Assembly: GCA_905220665.1 (NCBI GenBank) | Contig: CAJNAR010000023.1 | Span: 124,001-188,000 of the forward strand | DNA: 64,000 bases | DNA from: Albugo candida | Taxonomy: Eukaryota > Oomycota > Peronosporomycetes > Albuginales > Albuginaceae | Direction: 5' to 3' | Program-made: the position numbers and the translations under genes | Shown here: positions 8,723-19,658 of the stretch, piece after piece | How positions within the stretch are numbered: position 1 is the first letter of the stretch | How the letters are laid out: the number at the start of each line of letters is the position of its first letter | The notes under the pieces: generated by a model | Seen by the model: only the letters and a program-made list of their open reading frames with translations | Database searches by the model: none | What the model was told of the DNA's origin: nothing

Positions 8723-10784
8723 ATCCAACTGATATATATGGAAAGTACTTTTTTTATGTCTCTCCTTCAGAAGTGGGACACAGCCGACTTTCTAGAAATA
8801 GATGCGCATCAGCAACGGGATCAGATAAAGATATAGAATACGTAATATTTAGTGTGTACACACCACGGTCAGGCAAGTCTCAATTTCGATTCATGTAGAC
8901 CACAATGAACGAGCTGACGTGTGCCTTGACACTGGCGGCTTGCTCACGATGCGATTATGTGCACAGACAATAAAATCTTTACATGCGCTCATATTGCTTT
9001 TCTAGCATACATGATCAATGATGACCAAGTCGAGTATTACTAGATCACTGCTATAAATCTCCAAAATGAAGTTCTTTGCCAAGGAGTCAGTACTGAAGCA
9101 AAGGCTATCGGTAACCCGCCAGATACATTGCTGATCAGTATGTACACGCTTCATTAGATAACTCAATTGAAAAACACATCTATGCACGGCTGCATGATCA
9201 ATGATTGATATCGAGCACTATGCACCTCCTACTCATTTGAAGTACAGATATCTTATTCACTCCTGGAAAGGTCTTTTCAAGTACAACCGCCGGCTACTTC
9301 GGGTTGTTCGGGTCCTATGACTGCAAATGTAAAAATGCAGTAAATAAGATTCTCTCTGAACCTGTTTCATGGAAAGATATATGCGCTCCCTATTTAACGA
9401 TACGCGTGACCTTAACTTAGGATGGATACAGAACCATGGAATGACGAATAATGACACAGTCAGCGACCTTAGCTCCTTCAGCGGCAATGTTTGACCTTCC
9501 TATTACTGGTTGTAAGAAGGCCGCAACACTGTAATAGGAGCAGAACTACCAACCTACCTAAACAGATCAACTCTGCGGTACACATTCCGTTCCTAAAACG
9601 AATTTTCGTTACCGTATTCAACAATAGTGTGCAAGTGCTCCGAGTTGTACGCAAAAGTTTTCAAATCCGAGACCAGCATGTGGACATCGCGACAGCCACA
9701 GCTTTGTAAACGACCATGGTTGTGTTGGTTCTTTTCGTAACATATCCGACGTTTACTGCATTTATCCTTTCCCTTGGCGAGGTCAACATCACGTCCGGTG
9801 TAATCAATTGATACTGTTATGACAAAAGGAAGTAAACGGATAGAATCGGGTGCGTTCTTTAAGTTTAGTCGCAAATGCAAGGGTTGACTGCGATCAGGAG
9901 CAACCCCAGTTTTTTCGCAGACGTCACTATGACACGTGGAGCTACAAAAAGAATTGGTGTCTCACTTCAAATTAGTAGCAGCTGTAGATGCGCGATAATG
10001 AGTTTGACTCGCAAATATTTCGTTTTGCACCGACGGACATGATACACGCTATGAATGCATTGACAGAATTTGTACATTAGCATTCATGTTTATAATTGCG
10101 AAGTCTCATATAGTATGAAAGCACATTGAACGCTACAAGCTTTTTGTTTCAGCATCAATCAATCGTGTTGTAGTAATTCTTTACAGAGGTCGCTCGATTA
10201 TAACATGTAATTACTAGACTATACAAGATGTGTCGTTCAGACCATTAAAGACAGCGATGAGTGGTATAATTACGATTTCGAATTATAGACCGCGTGTTAC
10301 ATGGGTAAAGGCATACCAGTGTGTGTGTATATCTCATTTTGACAGACGACGCATAAGTCGAGAAACGTGAAAATACGTTTATGCAAGTACTTGCGAGAAC
10401 GATTTAGCAGTATATGGTAATCTTCACACTTTCCACGAATCCTCTGTACGGACAGAAGAACCATTCATTTGCACCCAGATAACGATGACATGGTAATAAA
10501 CAAGGCTTGACGACTTGTCTGATTTTATCCCCGGAGAATTTGATTATTTAGAAGACGTTGATCAGTAAGAAGAGAAAGCACAAGCGCCCATATCGACAAA
10601 TTATGAATCAAAAATTGACTATCGCATTTATCGCTTCTGAGACAATCTTTCCTGTTCGTAGACTGCCACGAAAAAAATGATCCTCACTCCAACTCAACAC
10701 CTTTCGGTAAAGCTACATCGACATGCCGATTGCTGATAAACCGAGTGACCCGGGAGTGCGTATAACGCTACCTTCCACATGATG
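8723..10784. other. Gene-poor stretch, about 2.1 kb
   Basis: No ORF here looks real. The longest are minus-strand 9593-9880 (95 codons, with a Cys/Lys-rich middle but no family) and 9257-9487; both lack context and codon character. There are TATA-like and AT-rich patches and no long direct repeat that I could see. It may hold decayed transposon or pseudogene material too degraded to name. Confidence 0.3.
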
Positions 10785-11825
10785 TCATAGTGTTGATACT
10801 CGCTTTCCGACCTTGGCTTCCTTTTCTACTAATTTTCGTATCGCTTTGAACAAATCAATTGGACTCGAAAGGCCCAATTGACGTACCACAAATGCTGGGA
10901 CGTGACCGCCTAGATCCATGTGCGCAATGATTGCTACTTCACATATATTTGGGTCATCTGAATCGGGTGTGATGACGTAACCCGAAATATACGACAGCGC
11001 CCGCGTGTACCCTTCCTGCTTGGAGCCAGTATGCTCAACCGAACGCGTTGCAACTAGGCAACGGCCACTTTTTTCACATCGCACGGATGTGACGACGCAA
11101 AAATCGCGAGGAGTAGTGAACATGACACCTTTACACGAAACCAAACGAACTTCAGTGTGTTCGTCTAGTTGTTCTAATAAGCGGATTTCTTTGGTCATAT
11201 CATCAAAACGTGGAACCATGTCACGATCTGCAAGTAATCTAAGTGCTTCTTCGGGATTGCACGGTAATTTACCCGTAGCTTTCATAGTGTGCCACGAATT
11301 GTCACGAACACTACCGTGAACGACTTGGACTCCATTACTATTGGGACCTTCTATCCAGCCATCTGGGACAACGTCCGTCCCAGCGTATCGTACTAAAAGT
11401 CGCTGAAATAAATCGTCTTTTATTTCGTCCAAATTGTCACGCACAATTTCAATAGGAAGGGGTACTTTCAAATCGTGAGTTTCCTCTATCGAAACCTGTC
11501 CGGATGAGATGGAGATGGTTTTATCTGTTTTTGTTTCGCTCTTTCCATCTTTTGCTTTTGTGCTCGTTGGTTGAATGAAATATTCAAAATCAGTATTTGT
11601 TGCCTTATCCTCCTTCTTAACGCGTTGTGACTTTCTGATCGTTACTTTTTCTCCAGCAGTCGCTTTATCTAAATTCGCATTACTCACTCCAATTTCATCT
11701 TCATCATTCTCTACTTTTGTGACCGATACGTTACTTTCACGCTTGACGATTTCTGATGTCAAGCCAATCGGCGCGATAATTTGCTCAATGGCACTTGCGA
11801 GGTTGAGACTACCTGAGAAAACCAT
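10785..11825 (-). CDS. START-domain lipid-binding protein
   Basis: A single exon of 346 aa opens with an ATG at 11825. Residues 1-125 are low-complexity, charged, Lys/Asp/Glu/Ser-rich and probably disordered. Residues ~130-335 form a StAR-related lipid transfer (START) domain: DGWIEGPNSNGVQVVHG, WHTMKATGKL, CNPEEALRLLADRDMVPRFDD, DEHTEVRLVSCKGVMFTTPRDFCVV, GYVITPDSDDPNICEVAIIAHMDLGGHVP and an amphipathic C-terminal helix (VRQLGLSSPIDLFKAIRKLVEK). START proteins bind one sterol, phospholipid or ceramide in a closed pocket and move it between membranes. The ligand cannot be told here. There is no signal peptide or membrane segment, so it is likely cytosolic. Confidence 0.85.
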   Translation of the reverse strand: MVFSGSLNLASAIEQIIAPIGLTSEIVKRESNVSVTKVENDEDEIGVSNANLDKATAGEKVTIRKSQRVKKEDKATNTDFEYFIQPTSTKAKDGKSETKTDKTISISSGQVSIEETHDLKVPLPIEIVRDNLDEIKDDLFQRLLVRYAGTDVVPDGWIEGPNSNGVQVVHGSVRDNSWHTMKATGKLPCNPEEALRLLADRDMVPRFDDMTKEIRLLEQLDEHTEVRLVSCKGVMFTTPRDFCVVTSVRCEKSGRCLVATRSVEHTGSKQEGYTRALSYISGYVITPDSDDPNICEVAIIAHMDLGGHVPAFVVRQLGLSSPIDLFKAIRKLVEKEAKVGKRVSTL

Positions 11826-12165
11826 TAACAGTGTCTAATTGAATCGTGTTGTTGAAACTAAAGTGAATTGAGAAGTGGGACCACAAGTGAATAAGCGCGT
11901 GCGGAAGTTAGTAATGCCCAATTCCACTTGTTTTAAGAGATTTCTGAAAAAAAAAGTATACACAACGAGTTTTCTAGAACTTTACATTAGTCGAGCAGAT
12001 CAGTGTCTTTCGTATTACACACTCCCCATCTTTACCCTGTTGACCTTATTCCCCCTCCTCGTGTTCTACTATGTCCTATATTCATGTCCATACATAAATG
12101 CCCTATTTATGAATTGCATCATTACAGGCATTCTGCCACCCTTTCATGATGGCGCATTCCGCCAA
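11826..12165. other. Intergenic spacer, 340 bp
   Basis: This spacer between two minus-strand genes carries the START gene promoter and the 3' flank of the DUF1769 gene. A plus ORF at 11875-12324 runs into the antisense of the downstream gene and starts with low-complexity codons; I treat it as chance. Confidence 0.3.
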
Positions 12166-15100
12166 TCAAGCCCCCGCTTGCCGCTTGTCTTCCTCATCAT
12201 TGGTGCATCTAAGCGTCACAATAAATTCCTTGTCAGTTGCTTCTATGCGCAATGTATCGTGAAATCCAAAATGATATTTCGCGAATTTCCATCGCGCAAT
12301 GCGTCCACGTTCATCATCAAGTAGGCTTTGAAACAGCGTCTTTTGTTCGCCTTCGAAATACGGCAGAAAGCATTGAAAAATCATTGTGCGGGGATTCCCA
12401 TCCATCGCGAAATCGTAACGATACCAGTCGCAAACCCGAGGCAGATACACTGTTTTCCGATCATAATCGTACGAGATCATGACCGTCAACGCAGCGCGAG
12501 TAATTGCAGCCAACTGAGTATCCAATTCATCGATCGAAAACAACAAAATTCGGTTCAAAGACGAGCGGGTCATACAATTCAACGCGAAATTAAGCCGAAA
12601 ATCTGGGTTTTTCAATGCGATTTCCGCGATGTCCACAACAAGCGTCTGATCCTCCAAAGAACCATACAGCTTTTTAGGGAGCACCAACTTCACTACAGGA
12701 AGACGAAGAGACGACATGGGCGCACGAATGACGCAATGCTCGATTTCAGCCAAAGAGAAGTAAATCCCATCAACGCAATACGAAATACCGTTAAAAAATC
12801 GACTCCATTGTTTAAGTTTCTTTGGAATAATCGAACGAAATAAACACGCGTTTAGTATCAAAAGATGAAAAAGATTGAGAAAATACGTCTTCTTGAAGTT
12901 TTCGCGCGGAAGCGGAGCCATAGAGCCAATATGTTGTCGAAGTGGAGTCGTTTTGAGAATTTCCAATGCGTCAAGAAACTCGAGCAGCTTGAGTATCGAG
13001 CACTCTTCATATCGGACGGAATACAAAGCTGTCAATTGATCCAATAAACCAGCAAGAAAGTCCAATGCATCAAGGACCGGAAGCTTCGAATGAGGTACAA
13101 AGTGGCTTCGATCATTGAGCACTGCGCGTCGTACTCCACACGATTTAGGAGCTAATGGCTGAACAAATACTTCCAAATCGACGTTTTGGCACACTTGATC
13201 GATCGATTTCGTCAAACGTTTCTCCATGCACAGAAGTCCCGCGTTTCCATTATGCTCCATTTCCGATAGGATCCGCTTCGTCCATGTGGATCGAGATTGT
13301 TCGCTTGGAAATCCAATGTGGTGACGCATTTGCAGACTCACAATACTCAGCCAATATATTTCCGCCTGAGGCAACTCGCTTGAGCCAAGTTTTTCTTCGG
13401 CTTCCAATTGATAGACGTTGGTCAGGGGAATGCTCCAACTTGATGCATCGACGCCAGATTTTCGGAATAACTCGAGAGTTCCATTATTCTGATTGATTTC
13501 CATCCATTCCATGCGCCAAAATGTTCTTTTCACAGCTCTGAGGACGAGTACCTTTGCAGGCTGTGGAATTTCGAAAGTCAGTTTGTCAGACGTATTACTT
13601 TGAAAAAAGGAGAATGTATTCTGTCCAAATTGTCTCATCAAACTCCAAAGAGCTTTCTTTGCTTTTTTCTGATCCGAGTCATTCGCTTTGCAATGTAAAA
13701 TCTCTCTCAATTTCTGCTGAAGAAATACTCGTTCTTCTCCGATTCGTTTGTACTTGCGTCGATACGAACGAATAGACACAGAGTTCAGTCCCTTGAACGG
13801 TTTGAATGATGTCTCTGGGCCTTTCCCGGGTATCCGACTCCGCATTTCCATCGACTGAAGCGGTTCGAATGCCTCCAGCGCCGTGCAAAACACATAACGA
13901 GAACAAGAAGAAGCGCCTAATTTTCCTTCAAACAGTAAAACATATCCGACCCAGCGTTCCATTATCAGACTCTCCCCCGGGATCGCAGTGATATATTCGA
14001 GCCACACTGGAACGGAGATTTCCTGAGGAATGAAAGCTTCCGTGTCCTCAGATGTTTCTGATTGAGTGAGCTCCATGGAACCCCTCGAATCATCTGAGGA
14101 TCCCCTCGGATCTCCTGATGGTCGTTGAGGCTTTGAACTATGGCAAAGCTCAAAGCTGAAATGATATTCCTTGTTGCCAGCTGTATGGCGAGTTGTTTTG
14201 ATTGCTTTTTCACGAGAAAGACTAGTGTCTATATCGTTGAGGCTATAAGCCACGAGTCTCAATGGCATATCGGACCAAAAAGATTCTAATGCGGTCTCCC
14301 GAACTCCTGGGACATTGACTAGCTTCCAGCGAGCAAAATCGAGAAAATAGCTGTGGAAATGGAAAGAGTACGTGTAGTTTGTCTGGAACGCATAAAAGAT
14401 ATCGTTCGATTTGCGTCGCGTGAGGGAGTCTTGTTTGGACTCACCGAAATCGAGGGATCCTAATGAGGGCGGAGTCTCATCATTTGAGGTGCATACAAAT
14501 TGATCGACTGAAGTATATAGAGGGAAGCAGATGTGAGGAAGTTCCTCATCTTCTGGTTGAGTGACTTTCGGATGTACTTTGTAGAACGCACCAAAGCCAT
14601 AATGTAATCCACTCAAGAGGGAATTGAGGATTCGGAGTAAGAGTTTAGTGAGTCCTTGAGTAAAAAACCCGAGATTCATTGAGTGAGGAACTTCTCCTCC
14701 GATAAATAGAGGACCTGAGGGTGATTTTTTGAATCGTATTTGCATTTGAATCCAAAAAAGGCGACGTTTTCCTTCGAATAAACGCTGGATCAATGGAGGC
14801 ATGACTTCCTTTTCTTGTACAAGAAGAAACAAAAGCTTGCCGTATACAAATTCATTTTCAAAAGCGTATGGTTCGGAGGGATTGATTGGGACCTCAGCCG
14901 AGTCTACTGAGGAATTTTCACTCGCTTGAATGAGTGCAGGATCCGTGAGGTTGCGGATTCTTAAAGTTCGTGAGGCAGATTCCCGTGATTGACCATTGCC
15001 GTCACTCTGTACCGAGAGAGAGCGTTTCTTCTCGGTACCATCTGAACTGATTCGAAGTGCGGCTGTCTCCATCAAAATCGCTTGCTTCTTTGCAGTCATT

Positions 15101-15204
15101 TGCGCATTGCGATAGTACACAGCTGCACCGAGGACACAAAGAGCGATGCTGAGTACAGTTGAAAATGAGGGAAACGAGTAAAACACACTCGTTCCATGTA
15201 ACAT
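12166..15204 (-). CDS. Membrane-anchored DUF1769-PH-DUF547 protein
   Basis: One exon of about 1012 aa starts at the ATG at 15204; the frame extends to 15237 only through a non-ATG codon. Residues 1-35 contain one hydrophobic segment (TVLSIALCVLGAAVYY), a likely signal anchor. Around 145-210 is a DUF1769-like block: RRLFWIQMQIRFKKSPSGP, FIGGEVPHSMNLGF and SGLHYGFG. Around 555-650 is a PH-like domain (RTFWRMEWMEINQNNGTLELF ... W at the C-terminal helix). Around 740-930 is a DUF547 domain: FLNLFHLLILNA, the segment ISYCVDGIYFSLAEIEHCVIR, and LNFALNCMTRSS. DUF1769 occurs in fungal and oomycete proteins, and DUF547 in many plant proteins; neither has a well defined role. The PH domain suggests phosphoinositide or membrane contact. 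Function unknown; the domain calls are from remembered motifs. Confidence 0.75.
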   Translation of the reverse strand: MLHGTSVFYSFPSFSTVLSIALCVLGAAVYYRNAQMTAKKQAILMETAALRISSDGTEKKRSLSVQSDGNGQSRESASRTLRIRNLTDPALIQASENSSVDSAEVPINPSEPYAFENEFVYGKLLFLLVQEKEVMPPLIQRLFEGKRRLFWIQMQIRFKKSPSGPLFIGGEVPHSMNLGFFTQGLTKLLLRILNSLLSGLHYGFGAFYKVHPKVTQPEDEELPHICFPLYTSVDQFVCTSNDETPPSLGSLDFGESKQDSLTRRKSNDIFYAFQTNYTYSFHFHSYFLDFARWKLVNVPGVRETALESFWSDMPLRLVAYSLNDIDTSLSREKAIKTTRHTAGNKEYHFSFELCHSSKPQRPSGDPRGSSDDSRGSMELTQSETSEDTEAFIPQEISVPVWLEYITAIPGESLIMERWVGYVLLFEGKLGASSCSRYVFCTALEAFEPLQSMEMRSRIPGKGPETSFKPFKGLNSVSIRSYRRKYKRIGEERVFLQQKLREILHCKANDSDQKKAKKALWSLMRQFGQNTFSFFQSNTSDKLTFEIPQPAKVLVLRAVKRTFWRMEWMEINQNNGTLELFRKSGVDASSWSIPLTNVYQLEAEEKLGSSELPQAEIYWLSIVSLQMRHHIGFPSEQSRSTWTKRILSEMEHNGNAGLLCMEKRLTKSIDQVCQNVDLEVFVQPLAPKSCGVRRAVLNDRSHFVPHSKLPVLDALDFLAGLLDQLTALYSVRYEECSILKLLEFLDALEILKTTPLRQHIGSMAPLPRENFKKTYFLNLFHLLILNACLFRSIIPKKLKQWSRFFNGISYCVDGIYFSLAEIEHCVIRAPMSSLRLPVVKLVLPKKLYGSLEDQTLVVDIAEIALKNPDFRLNFALNCMTRSSLNRILLFSIDELDTQLAAITRAALTVMISYDYDRKTVYLPRVCDWYRYDFAMDGNPRTMIFQCFLPYFEGEQKTLFQSLLDDERGRIARWKFAKYHFGFHDTLRIEATDKEFIVTLRCTNDEEDKRQAGA

Positions 15205-15393
15205 AATAGGGCGACTCTTATAAAAAACGTATACCAAGTCAGCGTAATCAGATTGTGCACAGCAATTATACGGGCGAGACGTATAGAATCAAACAAACCA
15301 TCTGGCGCAAAGTTCGGCTAAATAGTATACTTGTGCTATTTATAGCATGGAACGACTCCTCCAAATGCGCGGTCTGCCTCAACGGATACGGAT

Positions 15394-17350
15394 ATGGCCT
15401 CAAAGATCGCTCCGTTCAAGGGGCAGGAAGGAGCTTTGGAATCAGAATACGGCAACGAAACACGACCAACTTTTCTAAGTACGACAAGAGAGAATGCGAT
15501 TGCTTCAAAAAGGTATATTCAGAGTCATCCTGGTCGATGGCCATGCAAGCTCAAAGTCAGTCGATCTTTGACCTTTGTCGACGAGCCACGAAGAGCTTCT
15601 TTATCGGAGCGTGTTGCAAGAAATCAGTACAGCAAGCGACGAATCAAGCGCTCTAGTGTGACATGCGCTAGTCAAGTAAGCAATTCGTGTGAATCATTGC
15701 GAGAGCTAGCCAAAGCCGCACTTACAGCACGAAAAACTACTGTCGCAGAGGACGGTAAGTTGGGAAATACTGAAGAAGGCAATGTTCGCGAAAGCATTCG
15801 ACGAATTCAGGTACAATCGTCAAGTTCGTACATAGTCGTTCTCAAGCGAGCTATTGTAGGCGTATGCACTGCGGGATGCTCCTATCGATTTAAGTATCCG
15901 AGAAACTATGTGTTTTAACAACAAGCGCGTTGACGTCACTCTGGATCGTGACTTTATTATTTGGTTTAGAAGGCAAGTCCAAACTGTATCCTTTCGATCT
16001 TATTATGCTCAATATTTTATTAGATCGAAAGAAGCAGGACGCATACAAACCGACGATATCATTGGAGCCGAAGTAATGAAACCGCATCAATTGCGCATTC
16101 ACTACTTTATCAAAGGAAAAGGAACGGGAGATCGCACCTTACGTCGTCGATATAAAATCACCCAATTTTCATGCATGGTTGAAGTGGCGGCACGGTGGGT
16201 GTCTCTCATTCAGGAACTGGTTCGATGGCAAGCTCGAGCACCTCCTTTCCGTGAAAAAAGACGAATTCATATCATAATCAATCCGCATTCAGGGAAACGA
16301 AAAGCGCGACAAATTTGGCACAAAAGAGCAAAAGTGTATTTTGAATTGGGAAATTTTGAGTGCACCGTTTTAGAAACCGTACGCAGCGGTCACGCCATTG
16401 AAATGGGACAACAATTTAAAATCGAAAACGGGTACGAAGCGATTGTTTTTGTTGGTGGTGACGGTACAATATGTGAGTTTATGAATGGTTTGGTTCATCG
16501 TCCCGAGAAAGAATGGCGTGAAATAGTAGCCTCTACACCCATTTCATTGCTTTGTGCGGGGACGCAAAATGCATTTGGTGTTGGTGTCGGTATACCAACA
16601 CTCGAAGCAGCGATCTTCTGTATTATCAAGCGAAAAATCCGTCCATTGGATGTCATCGCGGTGGTAGCAGAACATAAACCACATATTGTTCATTTTAGTT
16701 ATTGTGGAGTCGGTTGGGGCATTGCCGGGGACATTGCCGCAGAATCGGAACGTTATCGGTCACTTGGTACGTCACGGTACGCTTTTTTGAAACTGAAGCG
16801 ATCTATCTGGAAACGAAAAAAACACATGGGACGAATCCGGTACGTCCCGGTCGATCCACCTCCCAAACTACAAGTGTACCATGATATAAAAAATGAAGGG
16901 GCAGTGGATCAATTTGAAGTGGAAGAAGCGAACACTTATGACGCAACCTGTCGAAAATCTTGGCTCGGCATTTCCTCTGCAATACAAAGACCCTGTAGTC
17001 CCCAACGCTACCATGAAACATTATGGAGAGAAGAAAGTGGAAACTTTTTAGTCCTTGGTGTTATCAATACGGCGCCTGACGGGAAATTTGCTCATCCTTC
17101 AGATGGGTATCTGGATTTGTTGATTTCAAGGAAAGGAAATATTCTACGAATGCTCCAGCTTGGAATATTATATCTTTTCCATAAAGAGTTACAGAGCCCA
17201 TTATTGACATATCTCAAAGTCAAAGCTGTTGTCATACACAGTGATCAAGAATCAGATTGTTTAAATAATGATGGTGAAGTGTTATCAGGACCAGGTCCAT
17301 GGCGACTAGAAGTAGTGCCGAGCTTATTCAATGCTTTATCGGAAAAATAA
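15394..17350 (+). CDS. Sphingosine/ceramide-kinase-like lipid kinase (DAGK catalytic domain)
   Basis: Exon 1 (15394-15810) joins exon 2 (15860-17350) across a 49 nt intron, CAG|GTACAA...TTGTAG|GCG, in phase 0, giving about 635 aa. The first 135 residues are basic and Ser-rich with no known domain. A PH-like N-terminal module (about 140-255: VDVTLDRDFIIWFRRQ ... RWVSLIQELVRW) precedes the catalytic domain. That domain has RRIHIIINPHSGKRKA, the nucleotide-binding VFVGGDGTICEFMNGL and CAGTQNAFGVGVG in place of the usual GSGNA loop, and the C-terminal beta-sandwich with VLGVINTAPDGKFAHPSDGYLDLLISR and NNDGEVLSGPGPWRLEVVP. Such enzymes phosphorylate sphingoid bases, ceramide or diacylglycerol. Substrate is not decidable. 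It is divergent from the DUF1769 gene (189 bp) and converges with the PH gene (47 bp). Confidence 0.87.
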
Positions 17351-17397
17351 AAATAAAATGCTATAGGATCGATTTGTAAGTCTAACGTATGATGCAG

Positions 17398-17778
17398 TCA
17401 TTCTTCTTCGTCTTGATCGCCTGTGAAGCAAGTCGAAACCTGAACAATCGCACGTCCAATAGCTCCAATCCACTCATCTTTCTGCTCTTCATTTTGCGCG
17501 TACATGTAATACGTGGTATCCGGTGTGGCTACCTCAAAACAATACCGCTTATTTGTCTTGTCTTCAGCTGATTTCACAGTCAGACAATCTGCTAGATCGA
17601 TAAAGCCGTGTGGAGCATCGTTTTTAGATTTACTGAAATATAATTTGTTGCCTTTGAGAATAAAATATCGCTTTCGCCATTCTTTCATCCACATACTTCG
17701 TTTTGTCAATTCACCTTCAAATGCTGGATTTTGAATGCGGTCGATGGACAAGTTTTCTTCATCATTTTTAATTGACAT
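17398..17778 (-). CDS. Small PH-domain protein
   Basis: A single exon of 126 aa starts at ATG 17778. Residues 17-112 are one pleckstrin-homology domain: FEGELTKRSMWMKEWRKRYF, ILKGNKLYFSKSK, GFIDLADCLTVKSAED, RYCFEVATPDTTYYMYAQNE and the C-terminal helix with the invariant Trp (QKDEWIGAIGRAI). The basic KxnKxR in strand 1-2 (KRSMWMKEWRKR) suits phosphoinositide binding. The single-domain layout resembles plant AtPH1-type proteins, which mark endosomal membranes. The acidic tail is GDQDEEE. Ligand and location are inferred. Confidence 0.88.
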   Translation of the reverse strand: MSIKNDEENLSIDRIQNPAFEGELTKRSMWMKEWRKRYFILKGNKLYFSKSKNDAPHGFIDLADCLTVKSAEDKTNKRYCFEVATPDTTYYMYAQNEEQKDEWIGAIGRAIVQVSTCFTGDQDEEE

Positions 17779-18678
17779 AATCGTTCAAATTCTTCAATTT
17801 GTGAAACAGATGGTAGTCGCGACTTGAAATGGAAAGTCTCGTCTTGAGATTGTAGAATCTGATTTCGTGATTGGCTACAATAGCAATGCCGACAAGTGCG
17901 TCTGGTTGGAGCGCAGCGTCGGCGAGTCAGCGCGTGTCATAGAATGGATGTGCTCGATAACGATGCGTTTTGACAATCAACACCTCCTCATTTAACAGAA
18001 CAGACATTTGTTTCTCACACATGCTTAATCATCCTTTATGGCTAGAAGCATGCCCTATACGATGTGGTCCACCCCAACGTGATCCCAAACAAGAAAGCCA
18101 TTTCTATCAGTTTGCAACGGAGCGTACCGTACATACTCAGAAGTGGAAAAGCTCGAGCCCATTCGATTGGCTGTTATTTGATTTTCCCGTGACGGGAACT
18201 TGCGTGCTGTTATAATTTATACTTGCTGGAAAGAATGCAACGTAGGACCGAAAGTTGTAAGGTGTAGGATCGTAAACATGTAAGAATTCAAGTGAAATCA
18301 TCACCGTGGCAACTCAGAAAGTCTTTCAAGAATTGCATCGGGCAAATCGAATTGCAGCGTGCCCTCATCATCCCACATTAAACTTTGGGTCAAGTTTCGC
18401 AAGCCTAGTCCTGGTGATAACTGATTCGATTCTATACTTTCTACGCTCTTTTCAGCCAATAAACTTCCTTATCCAGTTCGAATTTTGCATCTTCAATCAT
18501 GAAAGCAACTTTTCCACTTGTAGAACGCAATGAGTCCAACTGATGCAAAACTTCGAAGGAATGTCAATTGCCTTACACTTGATCAAAGTATTGAATTATG
18601 TAGAGAATATCCATATTTGGGCACACCGTATATTTGCCCAAAGATTCTCTCTGATCCGACTTTTGTTTACCAACTAAC
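17779..18678. other. Intergenic stretch, 900 bp
   Basis: This region lies between the divergent PH and elicitin-like genes and should contain both promoters. A plus ORF at 17970-18215 (about 80 codons) and one at 18306-18533 have no motif or signal peptide and are not called. Confidence 0.3.
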
Positions 18679-18699
18679 TCATTCATTTTCCAATTTTCC
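18679..18699 (+). promoter_or_regulatory. Likely oomycete initiator of the elicitin-like gene
   Basis: The string TCATTCATTTTCC followed by AATTTTCC resembles the oomycete core promoter (Inr TCATTYY plus the flanking promoter region). It sits about 45-65 bp before the ATG at 18744, the usual 5' UTR length. Confidence 0.45.
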
Positions 18700-18743
18700 T
18701 TAACAAGAACCAGCAGCTCCAATCGTCAATTCCATTGATCAAT

Positions 18744-19658
18744 ATGATGCGTTTCTCGTTCCTCGTTGGCTCCTACCTGATTTCCGCCGGTGGTGCCCTC
18801 CCTTCATGCATTAATGATCCAGTAGCAGCGTCAAAACTTGTTGAATTGGGTCCAACTGTGATGGAATGTCAGGGAAAATCTAAAATCAATTTCATGGCAC
18901 AGAAGGGTCCACCCACGCCGGAGCAAACTGCCACTGTGTGTAAAGAGTGTCCAGACTTAGTGGCCAAACTGAACAATATCCACCCCTTACCAGTCTGTGA
19001 ATTCAACGGAGTAGATATTGGTGCGCAGATTGCTTCCTTGACTACAACCTGTCCTGCACCAACTGCACAACCAGGACCAGAAGCACCATCTGCATCACCT
19101 ATATCACCTGCACAACCAACACCGGAAGCACAATCTGGACCACCACCATCACCGGTACCATCTCCAATGCCAACCACACCGAGATCCATGGTTACAAGTC
19201 CCAGTTCCCACCCGGTATTTGCCCCTTCTACTACTACTCCCACCGGTACGCCCAACAAGCACCACGAGGCACAAAGCATGGACAACTCGCAGGATGGTAC
19301 CGCTGGCTCGAGTGCCGGTACCTCTAAAGTATCAGAAGTTGCGCCCTCAAGTGGAAACTCTGGCAACCTTAAAGGGTCGAGTGGTACCGCTCCAACGGAA
19401 TCGAGTCCTGTCAATTCCAAAGGAACCGATGAAGTGGACGATTTCAAAGTTACGACTTCAGACGATACTTCCAAAACGGAATCATCGGACAGCGACAAGT
19501 CGGATGCCTTAACAAGCTCTCAAAATCCCAGTGAGAGTACAGCCACTGACAAACACGCCAAAGACAAGAAACCAAACAATGCGCCAACACCGTTCTCGTT
19601 GCTACTTGCAACCACCGCTACCACTGCGGTCTCTTTCGCTTTATTCTTTTGCATGTAG
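18744..19658 (+). CDS. Secreted elicitin-like protein with Ser/Thr/Pro stalk and GPI-type tail
   Basis: The ATG at 18744 (another at 18747) gives about 304 aa. Residues 1-20 are a signal peptide (FSFLVGSYLISAGGA) followed by a compact domain with six cysteines (PSC, MEC, VCKEC, PVC, TTC) in the number and order of an elicitin domain, though loop lengths differ from the canonical 98-residue type and the third and fourth Cys are only two residues apart. Residues ~115-285 are a long, low-complexity, Pro/Ser/Thr-rich stalk suited to O-glycosylation. The end is a hydrophobic stretch (PFSLLLATTATTAVSFALFF), typical of a GPI-attachment signal. Elicitins bind sterols or other lipids and oomycete elicitin-like proteins of this architecture are surface-anchored. 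Sterol binding is not shown. No RXLR motif is seen. Confidence 0.75.
   Translation: MMRFSFLVGSYLISAGGALPSCINDPVAASKLVELGPTVMECQGKSKINFMAQKGPPTPEQTATVCKECPDLVAKLNNIHPLPVCEFNGVDIGAQIASLTTTCPAPTAQPGPEAPSASPISPAQPTPEAQSGPPPSPVPSPMPTTPRSMVTSPSSHPVFAPSTTTPTGTPNKHHEAQSMDNSQDGTAGSSAGTSKVSEVAPSSGNSGNLKGSSGTAPTESSPVNSKGTDEVDDFKVTTSDDTSKTESSDSDKSDALTSSQNPSESTATDKHAKDKKPNNAPTPFSLLLATTATTAVSFALFFCM

Noticed and set aside
9593..9880. Minus ORF of 95 codons with a Cys/Lys-rich middle
   Set aside because: It has no signal peptide, family or splice support and lies in a gene-poor stretch.
11875..12324. Plus-strand ORF of 149 codons
   Set aside because: It overlaps the 3' end of the DUF1769 gene in antisense and has no recognisable feature.
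18744..19658. RXLR or CHXC effector motif in the secreted protein
   Set aside because: Neither motif is present; the six-cysteine domain and GPI-type tail fit an elicitin-like protein.
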